Assembly (NCBI GenBank): GCA_017538685.1
Contig: JAFYIK010000175.1
Location: forward strand, 1-15,956
From: Bacteroidales bacterium
Lineage (GTDB): Bacteria; Bacteroidota; Bacteroidia; Bacteroidales; UBA932
DNA: 15,956 nucleotides
Direction of reading: 5' to 3'
The notes under the pieces were generated by a model, which did not search any database, was not told the DNA's origin, and was given only the letters and a program-made list of their open reading frames with translations. Positions 7,890 through 13,650 of this stretch are shown here, piece by piece (the stretch's first letter is position 1; every line of letters begins with the position of its first letter). Made by a program: the position numbers and the translations under genes.

Positions 7890-8762
7890 ATGAACGTATT
7901 GGTGACAGGTTCGAACGGCAATCTGGGATGCGAGCTCCGCCGCCTCGCGGCAGACAGCACAGACCGCTTCGTGTTCACGGACATCGGGGAGATGCCCGGA
8001 GCGGAGACGATCCACCTCGACATCACGAACGAAGAGGCCGTGGAGATAATCGTGCGGGGCGAAAAGATCGATGTTATCGTGAACTGCGCGGCCTACACCA
8101 ACGTAGACAAAGCGGAAGACGACGTGGAGTTCGCCGCCGCGATCAACCGCGACGCTCCGGAGAGCCTGGCGCGGGTTGCAAAGGCGGTGGGCGCGACCCT
8201 CATCCATATTTCCACGGATTATGTGTTCTCCGGCGAAGGAAACACTCCCATCAAGGAGACTGTCCCCCCGGCGCCCCGCAGCGTCTATGGCAGCACCAAG
8301 CTCGCCGGCGAGAAAGCCATCCAGAAATCCGGCTGCAAGTACATTATTATCAGGACCGCCTGGATGTACTCCCCCTACGGAAAGAATTTCGTGGGTACTA
8401 TGCGCTCGATTATGAGTTCGCGCGAAGAAGTGCGGGTAGTCTGCGACCAGGTGGGCTCCCCCACCAGCGCGGCAGACCTTGCGGGGCTGATTATGCACAT
8501 AATCACCACCAGGCAGCTGGGCAAGGTGGGCCTCTACCATTATTCCAGCGAGGGCGCGGTCAGCTGGTACGATTTCGCTATGGCCATCAAGGACATATGC
8601 GGGTATTCCTGCAAGGTCTACCCCTGTTTGAGCTCCGACTACCGCAGCAAGGCCCGCCGTCCGCAGTACAGCGTGCTGGACAAGACCCTCGTAAAGAAAA
8701 CCTTCGGGGTGGACGTGCCTTATTGGAGGGATTCCCTCGAGCAGTGTTTGAAACGCGTATGA
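7890..8762 (+). CDS. rfbD: dTDP-4-dehydrorhamnose reductase
   Basis: This enzyme performs the last step of dTDP-L-rhamnose synthesis, NAD(P)H reduction of dTDP-4-dehydro-L-rhamnose, supplying rhamnose for surface polysaccharide. It has 290 residues from ATG 7890. The SDR-type Rossmann start MNVLVTGSNGNLG gives GxxGxxG at 7-13. NCAAYTNVDKAE is at 65-76 and STDYVF at 108-113. The catalytic YGSTK is at 133-137 (Tyr133, Lys137). RRPQYSVLD near the C-terminus is typical of RmlD. An upstream in-frame ATG at 7839 is rejected because the promoter box lies between it and ATG 7890. It shares an ATGA overlap with rfbC. rfbA and rfbB are not in this window. Confidence 0.95.
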   Translation: MNVLVTGSNGNLGCELRRLAADSTDRFVFTDIGEMPGAETIHLDITNEEAVEIIVRGEKIDVIVNCAAYTNVDKAEDDVEFAAAINRDAPESLARVAKAVGATLIHISTDYVFSGEGNTPIKETVPPAPRSVYGSTKLAGEKAIQKSGCKYIIIRTAWMYSPYGKNFVGTMRSIMSSREEVRVVCDQVGSPTSAADLAGLIMHIITTRQLGKVGLYHYSSEGAVSWYDFAMAIKDICGYSCKVYPCLSSDYRSKARRPQYSVLDKTLVKKTFGVDVPYWRDSLEQCLKRV

Positions 8763-9331
8763 AAGTAATAAAGACAGATATCGAAGGCGTGGTGATAGTG
8801 GAGCCGAAGGTGTTCGGAGACAGCCGCGGTTATTTCCTGGAGTCCTTCAACGAAAGGGATTTCGAGGCCTCGGTGCTCCGCATCCAGTTCGTGCAGGACA
8901 ACGAAAGCCTTTCGCGCTACGGAGTGGTCCGCGGGCTGCATTATCAAAAGGGCCGTTATTCCCAGAGCAAGCTTCTGCGCGTGATCAAGGGGCAGGTCCT
9001 GGACATAGCGGTGGATCTGCGCAAGGGCAGCCCGAGTTTCGGCAAGCACGTCGCCGTGGTCCTTTCAGGAGACAATCACCGCCAGCTCTTCATCCCCCGC
9101 GGGTTCGCCCACGGGTTCAGCGTGCTTTCGGAGGAGGCCGTGATCCAGTACAAATGCGACCGTTTCTACGAGCCTGCGGCCGAAGCCGCGATAGCCTGGG
9201 ACGACCCCGACCTCGGCATCGACTGGCAGGTCCCCGTGGACAAAGTCATCCTTTCAGAGAAAGACAAATCGCATCCGCGTCTGAAGGACGCAGCGGACCT
9301 TTTCGATTATAACGAAGACCTTTATGCGTAG
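8759..9331 (+). CDS. rfbC: dTDP-4-dehydrorhamnose 3,5-epimerase
   Basis: This cupin-fold epimerase converts dTDP-4-dehydro-6-deoxy-glucose to the rhamno form, directly before RfbD in the pathway. It has 190 residues, a standard family length. Seen motifs: RGYFLESFN (23-31), RGLHYQ (58-63) with catalytic His61, DIAVDLRKGSPSFG (82-95), FIPRGFAHGF (111-120), and Tyr131 in QYKC, which corresponds to the catalytic Tyr of Salmonella RmlC. The ATG lies in the ATGA that contains the rfbD stop. The same frame stays open back to 7880, but that part is antisense-like shadow of rfbD. The 3' end overlaps the PAP2 gene by 8 bases. Confidence 0.95.
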   Translation: MKVIKTDIEGVVIVEPKVFGDSRGYFLESFNERDFEASVLRIQFVQDNESLSRYGVVRGLHYQKGRYSQSKLLRVIKGQVLDIAVDLRKGSPSFGKHVAVVLSGDNHRQLFIPRGFAHGFSVLSEEAVIQYKCDRFYEPAAEAAIAWDDPDLGIDWQVPVDKVILSEKDKSHPRLKDAADLFDYNEDLYA

Positions 9332-9902
9332 GGTTCTGCTTCTGTTTGCGCTCTGCGTTATTTGTTTCGAGAGTGCCGCCCAGAAAAACGACTGGCAGTA
9401 CTGGGAGACCCCGATGCAGTTCACGCCGATAGTCTTCGATTTGGGAGCGGAATACCTTGGAATCCAGCCCAAACACAATTTCTGGGAGCGCACGGTCGCC
9501 CTCGCGGCCGGATACGGTTCTATGTTCCTCATCACCCAGGGCCTGAAGTACTCCGTGAAGGAACTGCGGCCGGACGGCACGAACTACCACTCCTTCCCTT
9601 CCGGGCACACCGCGGCGGCCATCACGGGCGCGGAGCTCATACGCCTGGACTATGGCTGGGGCTGGGGCGCGCTCTTCTATGCCTGCGGCGGCGCGGTCGC
9701 CTATGGCCGGGTGATCCACAACCGCCACTGGTGGTGGGACACCGCTGCCGGAGCGGTAGTGGGAGTGTTCAGCGCCGGAATAGGCAGATGGGTGGCCGAT
9801 TCGCTGAATCTGGGCGACAAAGAAGAGGGCAACCTTTCCCTGGTCCCCTCTTACGACCCCTTGAGCGGGGCGTATTGCGCTAATTTCGTGTGGCGGTTCT
9901 AG
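9324..9902 (+). CDS. PAP2-family membrane phosphatase with signal peptide
   Basis: A 192-residue PAP2 (type 2 phosphatidic acid phosphatase) protein. A signal peptide-like N-terminus (MRRVLLLFALCVICFESAAQ) is followed by hydrophobic segments near 55-73, 96-108, 113-128 and 140-156. All three motifs are complete: K75-x6-RP (82-83), PSGH at 92-95, and R129-x5-H135-x3-D139 with the catalytic His135. Such enzymes remove phosphate from lipid phosphates on the outer face of the inner membrane, for example undecaprenyl pyrophosphate or lipid A (LpxE/LpxF type). Which lipid is used cannot be read here. Overlap with rfbC links it to cell-surface glycan synthesis. The C-terminus (CANFVWRF) is short, aromatic and unusual for a PAP2 helix. 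The stop TAG is interlaced with the recX stop. Confidence 0.9.
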   Translation: MRRVLLLFALCVICFESAAQKNDWQYWETPMQFTPIVFDLGAEYLGIQPKHNFWERTVALAAGYGSMFLITQGLKYSVKELRPDGTNYHSFPSGHTAAAITGAELIRLDYGWGWGALFYACGGAVAYGRVIHNRHWWWDTAAGAVVGVFSAGIGRWVADSLNLGDKEEGNLSLVPSYDPLSGAYCANFVWRF

Positions 9903-10357
9903 AGGCAGATTTCCTCTATTTCCGAGCGTATCTGCTCGTATTCGTAACCTCTTGAGAGGGCGAATTTGATTAACTTAAGCTTGCCCTGAGGGTCTTCCCT
10001 GAGGGTTTTCCACTTGTTTTCGAGTAGTTTGCGGAGCTTCGAGTCCGCTTTGTCGGGATCTATTTCTTCGAGGGCTTGGCTGGCCGTCTCGCCCTTGATT
10101 CCTTTTGCCGCCAGGGCGTATTTGATCTTTACCGGGCCCCAGCCGGTGATGGAGGATTTTTCCCTGACGAAGGCCGCCGCGTAGCGCGCGTCGTCGACGT
10201 AGCCGTCCCTGACCAGGGCGGCGACGACCTCTTGCGCGGCGGCCCTGTCATAGACCAGAGCCTTGAGGGCTTTCTGAAGGAGATCCGCCGTGCAGCATTC
10301 CTGCTTTGCACACAGATTCTGGAGCCTGTCGAGAAGCTTTTTCGCCGCGTCGTCCAT
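9899..10357 (-). CDS. recX: Recombination regulator RecX
   Basis: RecX binds RecA filaments and modulates strand exchange. From ATG 10355-10357 it has 152 residues (E. coli 166). The family signature is clear: DGYVDDARYAAAFVREKS at 51-68 followed by GWGPVKIKYALAAKGI at 72-87, with further three-helix repeats to the end (GYEYEQIRSEIEEI). A longer reading frame back to 10558 runs through rlmN and is rejected. It follows rlmN after 2 bases, so it is the second gene of that operon. recA itself is about 5 kb away at the right edge and not in the same operon. Confidence 0.92.
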   Translation of the reverse strand: MDDAAKKLLDRLQNLCAKQECCTADLLQKALKALVYDRAAAQEVVAALVRDGYVDDARYAAAFVREKSSITGWGPVKIKYALAAKGIKGETASQALEEIDPDKADSKLRKLLENKWKTLREDPQGKLKLIKFALSRGYEYEQIRSEIEEICL

Positions 10358-10359
10358 AG

Positions 10360-11385
10360 TTATTGTGTTTCCTGGCTTTTGTGTTTGCCTGCGAGCATAC
10401 CGCAGGCGGCGAGGATGTCTTCTCCGCGCGAGGCCCGGATGGTGCAGGTGATGCCGTTGGCGTTCAGCCTGTCGCGGAAAGCTTCCATCGCCTGGCGGCT
10501 CGCGCACTGGTACGGGAAATCCGGAATCTGATGGAAACGGATTAGGTTCACACGGCATTCTATGTCCCTGAGCAGCCTTGAGAGCGCGTCTGCGTGGCGC
10601 TTGTCGTCGTTCCAGCCGGCGAACATAGTGTATTCGAAACTCACTCTTCTTTGAGCTGTCCAGTCATAGTCTTTCAGCAGGCGGACCACCTCGGCTATCG
10701 GCCAGGCTTTCTGCACCGGCATCAGCTCAAGACGCTCGTCCGGGAAGGGGTTATGGATAGAAATCGCGAGGTGGCAGCGGCTTTCGTCGAGATATCTCTT
10801 AAGGTTGGGAAGAACGCCTATCGTGCTGAGAGTCACGCGCTTCGGACTCCAGGCGAATCCCCACGGCGCCGTCAGCACTTCTATCGCCTTCAGCACATTG
10901 TCCGTGTTGTCCAGCGGTTCGCCCATCCCCATAAACACCGCGTTTGTGATGCCCTCCGATTCGTCGATGCTGATGAACTGGTTCAGGATGTCCGCCGGCT
11001 CGAGATTCCCGTGGAATCCCTGCCTTCCCGTCATACAGAACTTGCACCCCATCTTGCACCCCGCCTGCGAACTCACGCAAAGGGTTTTCCTATCCTCATC
11101 GGGAATCATCACCGACTCGACGGCAAGATCACTTGTTGAAAAGAGATACTTTTTGGTGCCGTCAGACGATTCGGCGATTCCGACCGGGGCTGCAACGCCC
11201 AGATCATACAGTTCGGCGAGCTTTTCGCGTCCCGCCTTGCTGATGTTGGTCATCTGGTCAAAACTCTTCGCGCGTTTTTCGTACAGCCATTGCGCGAGCT
11301 GCTTCCCAGCGAACGCAGGCAGCCCTGCCGCCAGCGCCGCCGCCTTCAGCTCCTCCGGATTCTTGCCTAAAAGTTTCTCTTTCAT
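10360..11385 (-). CDS. rlmN: Dual-specificity RNA methyltransferase RlmN
   Basis: This radical SAM enzyme makes m2A at A2503 of 23S rRNA and A37 of some tRNAs. From ATG 11383-11385 it has 341 residues. The iron-sulfur motif C110-x3-C114-x2-C117 (CKMGCKFC) is intact. C103 (TLCVSSQ) and C328 (LAACGMLAG) match the E. coli methyl-carrying and resolving cysteines C118 and C355. GMGEP and the RRVSFEYTMF segment are also present. A longer open frame to 11442 would translate the -7 promoter box (it would read YFC there), so the shorter start is preferred. recX follows after 2 bases. Confidence 0.94.
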   Translation of the reverse strand: MKEKLLGKNPEELKAAALAAGLPAFAGKQLAQWLYEKRAKSFDQMTNISKAGREKLAELYDLGVAAPVGIAESSDGTKKYLFSTSDLAVESVMIPDEDRKTLCVSSQAGCKMGCKFCMTGRQGFHGNLEPADILNQFISIDESEGITNAVFMGMGEPLDNTDNVLKAIEVLTAPWGFAWSPKRVTLSTIGVLPNLKRYLDESRCHLAISIHNPFPDERLELMPVQKAWPIAEVVRLLKDYDWTAQRRVSFEYTMFAGWNDDKRHADALSRLLRDIECRVNLIRFHQIPDFPYQCASRQAMEAFRDRLNANGITCTIRASRGEDILAACGMLAGKHKSQETQ

Positions 11386-11402
11386 CTCCTTTTTCGCCTC
11401 AT
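11382..11402 (-). promoter_or_regulatory. Possible six-codon upstream ORF (MRRKRR) overlapping the rlmN start
   Basis: Five bases after the rlmN -7 box an ATG opens a frame reading Met-Arg-Arg-Lys-Arg-Arg-stop. Its TGA overlaps the rlmN ATG as ATGA, the same arrangement used at potB/potC, potC/potD and rfbD/rfbC. It contains an AGGAG. This could be a translated leader peptide coupled to rlmN, or chance. Confidence 0.25.
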
Positions 11403-11407
11403 CTTCG

Positions 11408-11415
11408 CAAAAATA
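11408..11415 (-). promoter_or_regulatory. -7 promoter box of rlmN-recX
   Basis: TATTTTTG on the minus strand matches TAnnTTTG and is the same octamer as at the barrel, rnhA and rfbD promoters. It sits 22 bases before ATG 11385. No convincing -33 TTG was found upstream; that stretch is the 51-base tandem repeat. Confidence 0.55.
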
Positions 11416-11420
11416 GCATT

Positions 11421-11573
11421 TTTCTCCCTTTTCCGGCGTCATTTTGGCCTCTTTTGGCGCCGAATGGTTGGTTTTCCGCCATTTCGGCGCTTTTTAGCCC
11501 CGTTTTGGCGCCGATCCAGTGCTTTCGTGCCTTCTCGGCGCTATTTTGCCCCGTTTTGGCGCCGATTCGCCGA
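11421..11573. repeat. Three tandem copies of a degenerate 51-base unit
   Basis: Units 11421-11471, 11472-11522 and 11523-11573 keep an exact 51-base phase. The best-kept core is TTTTGGCGCCGA at 11452, 11503 and 11554, containing the palindrome GGCGCC. By hand alignment units 2 and 3 agree at about 39 of 51 positions and units 1 and 2 at about 32. The array fills the space just upstream of the rlmN -7 box. Since 51 is 17 codons, the minus strand reads as 17-residue repeats (IGAKTG...), but this has no good start and I do not call it a gene. Confidence 0.75.
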
Positions 11574-11584
11574 TTCGCCACGTG

Positions 11585-11647
11585 TTTTGCGGAAGGTGTG
11601 CCGTTCGTTTGCGGAAGGTGTGCCGCATAAAAACACACCTTCCGCAA
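11585..11647. repeat. Two direct and one inverted copy of TTGCGGAAGGTGTG
   Basis: The 14-mer lies at 11587-11600 and 11609-11622 (22 bases apart, both followed by CCG), and its exact reverse complement at 11634-11647. The second copy pairs with the inverted copy in a perfect 14-bp stem with an 11-base loop. The first copy can pair with it instead, with a 33-base loop. It lies 31 bases beyond the tdk stop and may end the tdk transcript, but no T-run follows on the tdk strand. Confidence 0.8.
11609..11647 (-). terminator. Possible hairpin terminator after tdk
   Basis: A 14-bp perfect stem with an 11-base loop, transcribed from tdk. After the stem the tdk strand reads AAACGAAC rather than a U-tract, so it is not a canonical intrinsic terminator. 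It could instead protect the 3' end or be part of a dispersed repeat. Confidence 0.35.
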
Positions 11648-11677
11648 GAAAGGTAAATTCTGTCTTTAAGCCGGCAA

Positions 11678-12265
11678 TTATTTCTTTGCCTTGGCGGCCT
11701 CTTCCGCGATGGCTTTGTTGTAGCACTTGCGGCAGAGGGGCTCGTAGACGTCTTTTTCGCCGAGGACCACGAGATCGTCGCTCTTCGATAGACGGTGCGA
11801 GTGGTTCGCGAGGTCTCCGCACTTGACGCAGATGGCGTGCACCTTGCGGACGTCTTCCGCGATCGCCATAAGGGCGGGCATAGGGCCGAAGGGCTTTCCC
11901 AGATAGTCCGTGTCCAGACCGGCGATGATGACTCTGACGCCGCGGTCGGCGAGGGTCTGGCAAACATCCACAAGGTCTTCTCCGAAGAACTGGGCTTCAT
12001 CAATACCGACCACGTCTATGTCCGAAGGGATCTCGAGCATATGGGCAGGGTCGCTGATAGGGGTGCTCTTGATGCTATGGAGATCGTGAGACACTACCTC
12101 CACATCCGAGTACCTGATATCGATGGTGGGCTTGAAGATGGCTATCTTAAGATTTGCGAATTGCGCTCTCTTGAGCCTGCGTATGAGTTCTTCGGTCTTA
12201 CCGGAAAACATTGAGCCGCAAATGACCTCGATGCAGCCCGATCTCTTGTGGTTTTCTGAAAACAT
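11678..12265 (-). CDS. tdk: Thymidine kinase
   Basis: This enzyme phosphorylates thymidine with ATP (salvage pathway, cytoplasm). From ATG 12263-12265 it has 195 residues, typical of the type II enzyme. The P-loop GSMFSGKT is at 17-24, the Walker B-like DEAQF at 89-93, [12 protein letters not shown] at 116-127, and the zinc site is C146-x2-C149 with C178-x2-C181. The C-terminus is Ala/Lys-rich. A longer frame to 12574 would run antisense through the neighbouring gene and through the promoter; I reject it. Confidence 0.95.
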   Translation of the reverse strand: MFSENHKRSGCIEVICGSMFSGKTEELIRRLKRAQFANLKIAIFKPTIDIRYSDVEVVSHDLHSIKSTPISDPAHMLEIPSDIDVVGIDEAQFFGEDLVDVCQTLADRGVRVIIAGLDTDYLGKPFGPMPALMAIAEDVRKVHAICVKCGDLANHSHRLSKSDDLVVLGEKDVYEPLCRKCYNKAIAEEAAKAKK

Positions 12266-12276
12266 TTGTAGTTTTG
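12246..12276 (+). promoter_or_regulatory. Promoter of the 12314-14554 operon
   Basis: TAGTTTTG at 12269-12276 matches TAnnTTTG, and TTG at 12246-12248 lies 20 bases upstream, the best -33/-7 pair in the window. The leader to ATG 12314 would be about 30 bases. It overlaps the first codons of tdk. Confidence 0.6.
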
Positions 12277-12287
12277 TGTTTGTCTTA

Positions 12288-12295
12288 CAAAGATA
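12288..12295 (-). promoter_or_regulatory. -7 promoter box of tdk
   Basis: On the minus strand TATCTTTG matches TAnnTTTG and ends 22 bases before the tdk ATG at 12265. No clear -33 TTG was found. It lies inside the leader of the divergent operon, so the two promoters are interleaved. Confidence 0.5.
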
Positions 12296-12313
12296 AAAAA
12301 CGCCCGAAGAAAA

Positions 12314-12934
12314 ATGGAAAAAACTGCAAAAGAAGTTTTCAACGAAATACAAACAACCATCGCCCGGCTCCGCGCCCAGTTGGATGAGTTGGAGGAGAAG
12401 CTCGCCCTCGTCGTCATTCCCGACGATGAGCAGGAATCTGTTGAAGAGCCGGAGCCTCTGGCCGATGAGATCCCCGATCAGGTCGGGGATGACATTCCGG
12501 AGGAGCCCCTCGGGATCGAGGTCGTGGAAGAGGTTGTGCCCCTGGCCGTAGAGAACGATGCCGAGCCTGAACACGTTGTCATTCCGAGCGAAGTCGAGGA
12601 ATCTCCTGAGGAACCTATCGACTTGTCGATTGATATGTCCGAGCTTGGCGCGAAGACGATGCCGGATGCGAAGAACTATCAGTGGATGATAGACCTTCCG
12701 GGAGGGCCGGTGGCGAATGTGATAAGCGCGATTTCGCTGAACGACCGTGTGCTGTTCATCAACACCCTCTTCAAGGAGGATCCTTCGCTCTTCCAGCAGA
12801 CGATAGCCGCGTTCAACGAGATGGAGAGCATAAACGAAGCGGTGTCGTACGTGATAGCCAATTTCCCTGACTGGAACCTCAATTCAGAGGTGGTGTACAG
12901 GCTGATGATGGCCGTCCGCAGAAAACTCAAATAA
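12314..12934 (+). CDS. Conserved protein of unknown function: coiled coil, acidic repeat linker, helical C-terminal domain
   Basis: A 206-residue protein with three parts. Residues 5-33 look like a coiled coil ([15 protein letters not shown]). Residues 34-120 are an acidic, Pro-rich linker. Residues 122-206 form a compact helical domain ([52 protein letters not shown]). I recall similar C-terminal domains in Bacteroidales proteins of unknown function but know no activity. There is no signal peptide or membrane helix, so it is probably cytoplasmic. The linker is partly made of repeat DNA: VVIP...ES.EEP occurs at 33-46 and 88-101, and IPDQVGDD lies between them. It is the first gene of its operon, and its TAA overlaps the rsmI ATG by 1 base. 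Function unknown. Confidence 0.85.
   Translation: MEKTAKEVFNEIQTTIARLRAQLDELEEKLALVVIPDDEQESVEEPEPLADEIPDQVGDDIPEEPLGIEVVEEVVPLAVENDAEPEHVVIPSEVEESPEEPIDLSIDMSELGAKTMPDAKNYQWMIDLPGGPVANVISAISLNDRVLFINTLFKEDPSLFQQTIAAFNEMESINEAVSYVIANFPDWNLNSEVVYRLMMAVRRKLK
12470..12490. repeat. Palindromic REP-like element inside the 12314 gene
   Basis: ATCCCCGA (12470-12477) and TCGGGGAT (12483-12490) form an 8-bp stem with loop TCAGG. In frame it gives IPDQVGD in the linker. The same strand continues GATGACATTCC, a form I recall from dispersed intergenic repeats in Bacteroidota. Confidence 0.6.
12578..12605. repeat. REP-like element with core CGAGCGAAGTCGAG inside the 12314 gene
   Basis: The stretch begins GTCATTC, has the core CGAGCGAAGTCGAG and closes GAATCTC; CATTCC and GGAATC-type ends are complementary. 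It encodes VIPSEVEES in the linker. A related core occurs at 13794-13884. A weaker relative starting GTCATTCCCGACG lies at 12413-12440. Confidence 0.6.
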
Positions 12935-13650
12935 TGGCAGGCAAGCTCTACATAGTGCCCACTCCGGTCGGAAATCTTTCCGATATCACCCTCCGTGCGC
13001 TGGAGGTCCTGAAAGAAGCGGATCTTATTCTCGCAGAGGACACCAGGACCACGGGAGTGCTTCTGGGACACTATCAGATCAAGGGCCGCCTGCTTTCACA
13101 CCATAAATTCAACGAACACCAGACAGTGGGGATGATCAAGGAGCGCATCCTCGGCGGGCTGAACGTCGCGCTGGTCAGCGACGCCGGCACGCCGGGAATC
13201 AGCGACCCCGGATTCCTTCTCGCGCGCGAATGCGCCAAGGAAGGAATCGAGGTCCAGACCCTTCCCGGCGCCACTGCCTGCATCCCCGCCATAGTCTCGT
13301 CCGGCCTGCCGTGCGACCGTTTCTGCTTCGAGGGCTTCCTCCCGCAGAAGAAGGGGCGGGCCACCATCCTCGCGCAGCTCGCCGTGGAGCCGAGGACTAT
13401 GGTCTTCTATGAATCCCCGCATCGCCTGGCGAAGACGCTCGCGCAGTTTGCGGAGGCCTTCGGCCCGGACCGCGAGTGTTCTGTGGCCAGGGAAATATCC
13501 AAACTTCACGAAACCCACCATAGGGGAACCTTACAAGAACTAGCGAAATACTTCAATGAAAACGAACCAAAAGGCGAAATCGTCATCGTCGTCGCCGGGG
13601 CGCCGCAGGAGCCACGCGGCGGACACGTCAACAAATACCGGGAGCAGTAG
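12934..13650 (+). CDS. rsmI: 16S rRNA 2'-O-ribose C1402 methyltransferase RsmI
   Basis: RsmI uses S-adenosylmethionine to methylate the ribose of C1402 in 16S rRNA at the decoding centre. It has 238 residues. Family motifs are clear: PTPVGNLSDIT at 9-19, AEDTR at 34-38, SDAGTPGISDPG at 82-93, LPGATA and FYESPHR. E. coli RsmI has 286 residues; the missing part is its C-terminal domain. The start overlaps the preceding stop (TAATG). Its last 95 bases overlap the start of the next gene in another frame. Confidence 0.95.
   Translation: MAGKLYIVPTPVGNLSDITLRALEVLKEADLILAEDTRTTGVLLGHYQIKGRLLSHHKFNEHQTVGMIKERILGGLNVALVSDAGTPGISDPGFLLARECAKEGIEVQTLPGATACIPAIVSSGLPCDRFCFEGFLPQKKGRATILAQLAVEPRTMVFYESPHRLAKTLAQFAEAFGPDRECSVAREISKLHETHHRGTLQELAKYFNENEPKGEIVIVVAGAPQEPRGGHVNKYREQ

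Noticed and set aside
7395..8540. 381-residue minus-strand open frame across rnhA and rfbD
   Set aside because: It crosses the divergent promoter and both real genes in wrong frames.
7880..8758. Upstream extension of rfbC through rfbD
   Set aside because: Arg/Gly-rich shadow translation; the real start is the ATGA overlap at 8759.
10358..10558. N-terminal extension of RecX
   Set aside because: It runs through the end of rlmN in another frame and has no RecX homology; ATG 10357 fits.
11386..11442. N-terminal extension of RlmN containing CYFC
   Set aside because: The CYFC codons are the -7 promoter box; a Cys pair there is coincidence.
11421..11647. CRISPR array
   Set aside because: The 51-base units are contiguous and degenerate with no spacers, and the 14-mer copies are too few and partly inverted.
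11464..11826. 120-residue plus-strand frame with APFWRR repeats
   Set aside because: It reads the 51-base repeats from the other strand and runs into tdk antisense; no promoter or homology.
12266..12574. N-terminal extension of thymidine kinase
   Set aside because: It would be antisense to the 12314 gene and cross the tdk promoter; its IPDLIGDL phrase is the palindromic repeat read backwards.
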